The position numbers and the translations under genes were made by a program. The notes beneath the pieces were generated by a model, which did no database searches, was not told the DNA's origin, and saw only the letters and a list, made by a program, of their open reading frames with translations. Below, piece by piece: positions 21,718 through 35,000 of a stretch of DNA of 40,000 nucleotides; position 1 is the first letter of the stretch; each line of letters opens with the position of its first letter. The stretch spans positions 1 to 40,000 of the forward strand of contig CALSCQ010002637.1 of the NCBI GenBank assembly GCA_943704525.1. Direction: 5' to 3'. The stretch comes from Pigoraptor vietnamica (taxonomy: Eukaryota; Opisthokonta; Filasterea).

Positions 21718-21799
21718 AAACTAACGTTGCGAATGCCGTTCCAACTGATACGACCGTGCGCGACGACAGCGCTCGTTGCACTCAACCACTCAAACTTTG

Positions 21800-21897
21800 T
21801 CATGACACAATGCGTAGCGCTCCACATCCCGCCCTGCAAACTCTAGACCTACCTTTCCTCGCGGCTGTCAGGTGACGTATCCTCCCGCACCCGCCTT
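21800..21897 (+). repeat. Array-associated flanking element, copy 2
   Basis: TCATGACACAATGCG, then CAAACTCTAGACCT, CCTCGCGGCTGTC, GACGTATCCT and CCGCA, in the same order as copies 1 and 3. It lies between the GBP gene and the first array gene, directly before the poly-G run. Its likeness to copy 3 (CAAACTCTCGACCT, GTATCCT) is closer than to copy 1. Confidence 0.55.
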
Positions 21898-21933
21898 TGC
21901 TGGGCAGTTGTGCGGGCAGCGGGCGCGCTCAGT

Positions 21934-21990
<57 letters not shown>
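21934..21990 (+). repeat. 57-base poly-G homopolymer
   Basis: An uninterrupted run of 57 G, 150 bases upstream of the first array gene. Such a run can fold into G-quadruplexes on the plus strand. Exact length is unreliable in any assembly because homopolymers are misread. Confidence 0.95.
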
Positions 21991-21991
<1 letters not shown>

Positions 21992-22139
21992 GCGGGATCG
22001 GGTATTAGGTCTGCAGTCAGGCCCGCGGAATTCACTACACGGGATCTTAGCCCCCGTGATTCACTCTGAAGATCGACTCGGGTGCAAAACGGCTGAGGGG
22101 GGCTCTTGAACGCGCGACGCCGAGGATAGTGAGCTCAGA

Positions 22140-22896
22140 ATGGAGGAAAAGACTGCGGAGGAGTGCGATGGCACGAAAAGTGAGCGCATCGCAGAGGATC
22201 AGAGTGCGGAGGAAGGCGACGAAGCGCTCGTCACTAAGGTGTGTTGAAATCCTTGCCCGGGTGATGTGTTGTGCACTAACAATGCGCCTGTAATGCAGGA
22301 GTGCCTGAAGAGGCGACAGAAGCGCGCGCGACAGAAGGAGAGAAAGCGAAAGGAGGCGGAAGAGAGGAGCAAACAGGAGGAGGAGAGAAAGAGAAAGGAG
22401 GCGGAAGAGAGGAGCAAACAGGAAGCAGAAGGGGACCACACAGGAAGGTGTGGACGACTCGTTTGTTCGCCGAGCGCCCTGCGTCCGCGTTATTGCACTG
22501 ACAACCTCGGTGTTAGGTCCAGCGGCAGTGTCGCGCGTGTCGCAGCCAGAGGCGGCCGCTCGTGCGCAGTCGCATGCCGCGGCAGAGGCAGAGAGGCGGG
22601 CGGAGGGCGACTTGAGAATTGCGGCTGAACTATTCCGACTAAGGCTCGCCATGGCTGGGAGGGAGCCGGCGGGCGATACGAGAATAATGGACGAAATCAA
22701 CCGGCTGACGCGCGCGCTGAGGACGGGGACACTGACGCTCCAGGAGCGCCTGCTGCTACTCCCGGGCAAATTCAATCGGCCGCTTGTGTTTATGAACGGG
22801 CCCAGAGGCGGCGGCGGGATGCTTGGTGTAGATTACCGCAGAATGACTCTGCCGGCGCCGGGGGAATGCATACCCCTTGACCCCTGCGCGTTTTAG
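22140..22896 (+). CDS. Array gene A, unknown family, possibly frame-shifted
   Basis: Not recognised. Exon 1 22140-22238 (MEEKTAEECDGTKSERIAED...), exon 2 from 22299 (ECLKRRQKRARQKERKRKEAE), exon 3 22517-22896. Exon 2 is a basic, charged helix containing a 45-bp-period duplication of ERKRKEAEERSKQ (22338-22376 and 22383-22421). Exon 3 encodes SRVSQPEAAARAQSHAAAEAE, LTRALRTGTLTLQERLLL and ends VDYRRMTLPAPGECIPLDP. Compared with gene C, exon 2 lacks two bases near 22423, so the homologous donor (after 22447) would put exon 3 out of frame, ending at 22628. A donor two bases later (after 22449) restores the frame, giving 209 aa. Either it uses that shifted site or it is a young pseudogene. Lys/Arg-rich exon 2 suggests nucleic-acid binding or nuclear location; this is inference. 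Confidence 0.55.
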
Positions 22897-22960
22897 AACG
22901 GTTGGGCCCTTGAATGAAGTACACCAACCGCTACCCGGCACCATTGAAGGGTTAGGGGAA

Positions 22961-22966
22961 CGTGTG

Positions 22967-22998
<32 letters not shown>

Positions 22999-23042
22999 TG
23001 CGTGTGTGTGTGTGTGCGTGTGTGTGTGTGCGTGCGTGTGTC
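22961..23042. repeat. TG/CG microsatellite
   Basis: Imperfect GTGT and GCGT repeat of about 80 bases between array genes A and B, just 3' of the gene A stop. Confidence 0.9.
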
Positions 23043-23651
23043 AGTCGCTGGTGCCCTGTTATTAAGAAAACACGCCGAGCGCCGGGACAAAAGAATGGCT
23101 AGCTACGGCTGCAGTGTCAGTGTGTGCAAACCGACAAGCGAATGATCCAGTCTCTTCGGCCCACAAGACTGCTCAATCTCCGCGGGGACGTGCAACAAAG
23201 CAGCCTCAAATCTGATGCCACAAGGCCGCAGTTTCGACGCGGCCCGTTCACAGCTTCAGGTACGGCTGGACCGGTCGCTGCTCGGAGCGGCTCGGGCGGC
23301 GACTGCCGGCGCCACAGCCGTGCTGACTGTCCGCCGCTACCGAGTGCTGGATGCGCAGGGGCGCACTCAATCGTCAGCACTGCGAACTGTGTCACGAATC
23401 CATGCGTGCCGCTCTGTCGCCGCAAACCTTCAACCTCTCCTCTCAGTTTCTTCACGCGTTTTGCTCTTGGAGTACTCAGGCGGACACCATCAGTGTTGCC
23501 GCAGACTTTGGTGGATTGTGACGTCAGCATAAAATTGCCGACAAGTCCCGCCCTTCGGCGGGCGGCGACCGCATCCAAGTCAAGACAACCATTACAAGAG
23601 CGTGAGGAAACGCGACCGCGTACGCACAACGCCAAGGACAGTGGGCTCACA
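23043..23651. other. Spacer upstream of array gene B
   Basis: About 600 bp with no confirmed gene. An ORF is open from 23124 in frame with gene B, but it starts on an isolated ATG, shows no likeness to genes A or C upstream regions beyond their last 140 bases, and is probably not coding. The CRE-like palindrome at 23519 falls here. Confidence 0.4.
23519..23526. promoter_or_regulatory. CRE/ATF-like palindrome upstream of gene B
   Basis: TGACGTCA, 133 bases before the gene B ATG. Gene C has the same octamer 118 bases before its ATG, both within TGACGTCAGC. CREB/ATF-type bZIP factors bind this palindrome in many eukaryotes. Gene A lacks it. Confidence 0.45.
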
Positions 23652-24257
23652 ATGGAGGACAAGAGTGCGGAGGAGTGCGATGGCGCGAAAAGTGAGCGCA
23701 TCACAGACGACAAGAGTGCGGACGATGAGCGCGCCAGCAAGGTACGGAGCCGGTGTGGACTGATTTCGGGCGCACGCGCACGGCTGTCATATTGTAATAG
23801 ATGGATAAATGCATCTCTTATGCAGGAGCGCCTGAAGAAGAAAGAGAAGCGCGCGCGGCAGAAGGAGAGAAAGCGCAGGGAGGCTGAAGAGAGGCGCAAA
23901 CAGGAAGAGGGCGTGACACAAATCAAGAAAGGTCAGGGGACGGACATGAGCTCGTTTGTTGACTCCGGTCGCGTTAATGTTTCTTGGGTCCATATTCTTG
24001 CACTGACGGCAATGTCGCGCGTGTCAGAGCCAGAGGCTGTCGCTCGCGCGTCGCATACGGCGGGACAGCCGGTGCCGGCGGAACCAGAGAAGCGGGCGGA
24101 GGAACCGCGACTCGCCGCAGCACGGCAGCGGCTGAGGCGCCTGCTGAGGAGAGAGACACAGAGCGATGAAGGGACCGCGGGCAAAACTGTGTGGCTTGTG
24201 CCCAAGAATGGCGGGCAACCGAGGGCTGTAGTGGATTACAGAAATGTAAAACTCTGA
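23652..24257 (+). CDS. Array gene B, unknown family, second intron apparently lost or retained
   Basis: Paralogue of genes A and C, not otherwise recognised. Exon 1 23652-23741 (MEDKSAEECDGAKSERITDD), donor GTACGG; exon 2 starts at 23826 after TTATGCAG with ERLKKKEKRARQKERKRREAE. The reading frame is open across the whole of intron 1 and across the sequence equivalent to intron 2. The TTAG acceptor seen in A and C is missing here because of a deletion near 24009, so exons 2 and 3 probably form one exon adding about 27 residues. The C-terminus SRVSEPEAVARASHTAGQPVPAEP is shared with C; the protein ends VPKNGGQPRAVVDYRNVKL. With intron 1 removed the product is 173 aa. Very high Lys/Arg/Glu content. 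Confidence 0.6.
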   Translation: MEDKSAEECDGAKSERITDDKSADDERASKVRSRCGLISGARARLSYCNRWINASLMQERLKKKEKRARQKERKRREAEERRKQEEGVTQIKKGQGTDMSSFVDSGRVNVSWVHILALTAMSRVSEPEAVARASHTAGQPVPAEPEKRAEEPRLAAARQRLRRLLRRETQSDEGTAGKTVWLVPKNGGQPRAVVDYRNVKL

Positions 24258-24277
24258 ACCGTGGGCTGTTCGTCCCT

Positions 24278-24350
24278 GTGTCATGCTGCTGTCAGATGGG
24301 CAGTGTAGAGCGAACGCGGAGCATCCGTGTTCTCGGTGCGCGGCTGTGGG
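24278..24350 (+). repeat. 3' flanking element of array gene B
   Basis: TGTCATGCTGCTGTCAG, GGGCAGTG and TCTCGGTGCGCGGCTGTGG follow the gene B stop. The same order recurs after gene C at 25426. It shows that the duplicated unit includes 3' flank. Confidence 0.55.
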
Positions 24351-24483
24351 CAGCGGAGAAACTAGCGCATCTTGTCACAAGAAACTGCCCCTGTGCTGTC
24401 TTTACAGCCGGCTGAACTTCCCCCAACAGGGGATCATGCGTCCAGTCCGTGGCGCGCGAATGTCCCTGAAAGCTGCAGCTGTG

Positions 24484-24632
24484 TCATGCATCAATGCGTG
24501 ACGGTCTCGTCGGCCTACAAACTCTCGACCTCCATTTCTCGCGACTCTCGCATGTCATATGTCGTATCCTGCCGCATCTGTCTCTGTTAGCGTGCGTTGT
24601 GGGTAGTCAGTGCGTTTCGCCGCTGGTCGTCT
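24484..24632 (+). repeat. Array-associated flanking element, copy 3
   Basis: TCATGCATCAATGCG, CAAACTCTCGACCT, TCTCGCGACTCTCGCATG, GTATCCTGCCGCATCTGTC, GCGTGCGTTGTGGG and GTGCGTTTCGC. It resembles copies 1 and 2 block by block; copy 1 shares the last blocks, copy 2 the middle ones. It lies 5' of gene C. Confidence 0.55.
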
Positions 24633-24643
24633 GTGGGTGAATA

Positions 24644-24651
24644 TGACGTCA
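24644..24651. promoter_or_regulatory. CRE/ATF-like palindrome upstream of gene C
   Basis: TGACGTCA in the same TGACGTCAGC context as the site before gene B, 118 bases before the gene C ATG. Conservation between copies supports a function or simply recent duplication. Confidence 0.45.
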
Positions 24652-24761
24652 GCCGCCGCACTGACCTGAAATGCCTCGAGACAGTCACGGTGACTACTCT
24701 GATGCAAGAAGCCTGACGGGAAACGCGATCGCGTGAGCGCAACAGGGATAGTGACCCCAGA

Positions 24762-25367
24762 ATGGAGGACAAAAGTGCGGAGGAGCGTAATGCCACGAAA
24801 AGTGAGCGCATCGCAGACGATAAGAGTGCGGACCAGGAAGAGCGCTCCAGTAAGGTACTGTGTGTGGACTGATTCGGGCGCACGCGCATGACTCAGATTG
24901 TAATATTGATGGACGCATCTCTTATGCAGGAGCGCCTGAAGAAAAAACAGAAGCGCGCGCGGCAAAAGGAGAGGCAGCGCAAAGAGGCGGAAGAGAGGAG
25001 CAAACAGGATGAGCAGAAGGGGACCACACAGGAAGGTGTGGACGACTAGTTTGTTGGCCGAGCACCCTGCTTCCACGTATTTGCGCTGATAACCCCAGTG
25101 TTAGGTCCAGCGGCAGAGTCGCGCGTGTCGAATACAGAGACTGTCGCTCGCGCGTCGCATACGGCTGGACGGCCGGTCCCGGCGAAACGTGAGGGTGACC
25201 CGAGAATAACGGCAGAACTCGACAGACTGACGCACGCGATGCGAACAGGGACACTGACGCCCGGTGAAGAGGCTGTGCTGCATGCGGGCAAAGCGGGTCG
25301 GAAGCTTACTTTTGTTTTCCCAAATAGCAAGCGAGCCGAATGCTTGTTGTCGATATGCGCGGGGTAA
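24762..25367 (+). CDS. Array gene C, unknown family
   Basis: The tidiest copy. Exons 24762-24854, 24930-25035 and 25105-25367; phases 0 and 1; 153 aa. Exon 1: MEDKSAEERNATKSERIADD with acidic tail. Exon 2: ERLKKKQKRARQKERQRKEAE, a basic helix. Exon 3: SRVSNTETVARASHTAGRPVP, then DPRITAELDRLTHAMRTGTLTPGEE and FVFPNSKRAECLL. Near the stop, a +1 frame would read LVVDMRGVTVP, matching LGVDYRRMTLP of gene A and AVVDYRNVKL of gene B, so the last 15 or so codons have shifted frame. The donor (AAG/GTGTGG) and acceptor (GTTAG) of intron 2 match gene A. The unit spacing B to C is 1110 bp. No known domain recognised. Confidence 0.65.
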
Positions 25368-25842
25368 CAGTCCCGCCTTGACTCGTGAAACGCGAGTGCT
25401 GCGAGGCGAAGTGCGTTTGGCCGAATGTCATGCTGCTGTAAGAACTGGGCAGTGAATGTGTACAGGCGTCAGTGTTATCGGTGTCTCGGCTGTTGACTGA
25501 CATCTTTAAGAGTGCGTACGTGGTGCGGCGACACGGTGCAGTGAAGTGAATGAATGGCACAGCCGCGTTGCCTCAGTCTCAGCACTCGGCGGCAAAGCGT
25601 GGACTGCCAGTTCTATGGGCTTGAAACTTCTGTCGGGCGTCTGAAGGGCGGAAGGTGCGATGGTCTCGCAGTTATAGGCGGTCGTTGTTTTTCTAATCAA
25701 GTGCTCTCTCTCTCGCGCATAGACCGTTACTGACGAGTAACACGAGTCTGGACGGATCACGTGACGCTCAACAACGTTATGTTGCATTGAAGCGGTCGCT
25801 TTCTCTTTCGGTAGTTTTGCCGCTGAGCGTGCGAGTGCGCGA
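25368..25842. other. Spacer between array gene C and PHKB
   Basis: 475 bp; the first part (25426-25500) matches the 3' flank of gene B, and the rest should hold the PHKB promoter. No other gene was seen. Confidence 0.45.
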
Positions 25843-31811
<5,969 letters not shown>

Positions 31812-32018
31812 CATAAAGGGTGTGAAACGGGCGCTTGGTGCAATAACTGTCTCAGACGGCACTCAGACGGCACCGGACTGTCGTGCGCGTGCCATTCCTT
31901 CTGTCGGCAGGCGCATTATCCTCTTCTGCCCTTTCTCTACCAACTCAAAGTAACGGTCGTACTTCTGTTGCGAGTCGCCACACTTCATTGAGCCAAACCA
32001 CGCGCGGCATTCCGTCCG
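31812..32018. other. Convergent 3' spacer PHKB/SPT5
   Basis: 207 bp between two stop codons on opposite strands. It must contain both 3' ends. No gene is visible. Confidence 0.4.
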
Positions 32019-35000
32019 CTAGCGATTTTGCACCGTGCAGCACACGTCGTTGACGCTGACGACAGCGGTTTCGCCTCCCTCGAGCGTGACGATGACTTCG
32101 TGCTCGTCCATACTCTGCACAGTACCAGAGCTTCCCCGGTGCTCGCCCCGCAACACGCGAATCGCAGCGCCCCTCGCGGCACCCCGCGGCGGCAGACTGG
32201 CAGACACGTTCCGGTCCGGCACGGTCTCCATGCGATTACGACCACTGCGCAACAGCACACGGCACGAGCCGTCGTCCAGCACCTCCTGCACGGTGCCGCG
32301 CTCCTCGCGGCCGTCCGAGAGTCGCACAATGACGTCGAGGTGGGGCGCCACCCACCGCTCCTGAGCGTAAGGGCGGTGCGCGGGGTGCGGCGCCGGCGTC
32401 GGCATCGTGTACGGGCCGGGCGCGGGCGTCTGCGGAATGCCCGACGACGGGTACCCGTGCGCCATGTGCGGCGCGGGCGTCTCCATGTTGTAAACGCTCG
32501 ACCCGGGCGTGTGCGGGTGGTAGGCCATCGGCGTGTCCGGCACGCGATGGTGGTCGACGTACGCGTGCGCGCCGGGCGTCGGCGGAGCGTGGTCGCCGAC
32601 ACTGCCCATGGGAGTGTGCACGTTGAAGCCCCCCGGCGCAGGCGTCGCGGGAGTGTCGTGGCCACCCGCCCCGGGCGTGCGCACGTCGTAGTGGCCCGTG
32701 TGGACGGGGCGGAAGTAGCCGCTGCTCGCAATGCTGCCGGGGGTCGCCGGCGCGTGGCTGCCGTAGCGCTCTTGCTGCGCGCGGGGAAAGGAGGAGAAAT
32801 CTCAAATTAATGTATGGCGGAAAGAATCGCAACAGATAGGTGTCACGTGCGTTTTGGAGATTGCGTGCTGTGGGTGGGACGCAAATGCACTCACCGGCGT
32901 GTCCGGCGCGCGGTGGCGGTCGAAGCGATCGCCGTAGTTGTCTTCCACCGCGGGCGTCCTATGTGAAAAATACGGGGGACCGATTAGCAGGCAGAAAGAC
33001 GCACAGAAAACAAGCCAGGCTCACGTGGAGGCACGCAATTCTGCACGCGTGGTCGGGCGCAAAGACCACATACACCACATCGCATCGCACACCGCATGCA
33101 CCACATTGCAATCGCACGCCGCAATAACCCACGTCGGATTGTTCAGGTACGCAGGGTCCCACACCGGGTCGTGGCCCGGCGTGCGGCCGCCGGCGTCGAT
33201 CATGGGCGTGCGCGAGCCGTACGCGGGCGTCTGACCGCCGATGCCGACGGGGCGCGCGAACGAGGGAATCGCGGAAGACACGCGCGACACGCCGCTGCGC
33301 AATGGTGCAAGGGGAAAAAAGGGTTAGGGTATAGGCGTAAGGGGAAAGGGGGGGTTAGCAGTGGACAGGCATCAACAGTGGATATAGGTGCACAACTACG
33401 ACGCCAAGCTCTCTACGCCCTCCACGACGTCACACTGCCTCATCGCCGCAGCGCCACACAGCAACGCGCACGTGACCCACTCGAGGACGGTGATCGAGTT
33501 GACGTCGACCGAGATGACGCGCCCCTTTGCGTGGAGTTCGACGCGCACGATCGAGTCGGTCGCGTCCTTCACGATGCCCTTGAGGCCCTTGTGGGGGCCT
33601 CCCTTGATCGCCACCGTCTTGTGCAGCAGGTGCTCGTTGCGACGACCGCCACGCCCGCGTCCAAACGCACCGCCCGCAGGAGGACCTGGAGAGAACGCGC
33701 GTGACCAATGAGGCAATAGTTCGAGACGAACGTGCGAGGGGCATGTGCGCGTGCGAATCTTCACAGCCACACTTACCGCCGCCAACGAACGGCACGGCGC
33801 CCACATTGCGCTGCTGGGCATCGCGGTGCGGTGCGGGACTCGCAAGCGTAATGCGGGGAGAGCTAGGCACCGACCCCGTGCTGCCAGCAATTGCGACCGG
33901 CTGCGATTGACGCACGCAAGCGAGGAGATGCGCACGTGAGCACAAAGTGACTGCAAATGAAATGCACTCAAAGTTCGTGATGCTCACGCAATCGCAGAGT
34001 TACTGGTACGACGCTCTCGCCCATATGCATACATACAAGCAAAACGCTGGCACGCACATATGCACGCACATAGCCTACATGACGTGCAGGGGAACACAAT
34101 ACTGACCTGCTGCTTGAGCTTCGCACCCGCAAGCAGAAGGCCGCGCGTGCGCACGGCGACAATGCCCTGGTGCTCCTGTACTTCGCGCGACTGGAGAAAC
34201 GCAAACGCGCGGTAGATGTGCTTGACGGTGCCGCTCTTGCCCTGCCGAAATATATCCAGAGACGCAGCATCAGTGGCAGTACAGAGTCAACCGGTACGAA
34301 GCGACACCAAGCTCGCAACGCCATCACACACCACGCAGTCGAGCGAAGGACGGCAACAATAGAAGCTGCAAGCGGACAACACAAAAGCAAGTGCACACGT
34401 ACGCACCGAGAGCGGGCCTTCGGTAATCTGGACCATGTCGCCCTCCTTGATCGTGTTGCCTTGCGAGTCGAGCGACACGGCGTTGCGGCGGCCCAACTTG
34501 CGCGAGACCTCCTGCAGGCGCACGGGGGTGATCTGTCCGTGCTGATCCATCACGCGAAGCGACTCGCGATCGACCTTCACGACGACGCCCACGCGGTGCG
34601 CGCTGGGAGCATAGAGAGGACGCACCGTGAGCAAAAGAAAACTCCGTGGCGAAGGATACGACTCTGCTTAGAACACACAGAGGAAGAAGGCGGACGCAGT
34701 GTAAGACTCACTCGAGTTCGACAAGGTCGTAAAGCCCGTACTGTCCGAGGGCATCGAGGCCACTGGCCACTTCGGTCGCGAGCTCGAGGTCGCGCGAGAA
34801 CGCCTTGATCTGAGGGAGGAAATGGCAAGCAACACAACAGGGGTTACTTCAGCAACGCTTGCAGACACATACCCTATGCACCGTTGCACCGTTACAACAC
34901 GCACACAGACACACTCGTACGCCCTCACCCACGCACCTCCTTCTTGCTGAGATCCGACACAATGTCGATGATGTCGCCCTGCACGTTCGTCACGTGGCCA

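Noticed and set aside
23124-23651. In-frame upstream extension of array gene B
   Set aside because: No matching extension in genes A or C, and the shared exon 1 starts at MEDKSAEE in all copies.
21877-24570. GTATCCT sequences at 21877 and 24564 as U12-type GT-AG donors
   Set aside because: They lie in the repeated flanking element outside any coding exon, without a downstream branch element or acceptor that would give a sensible transcript.
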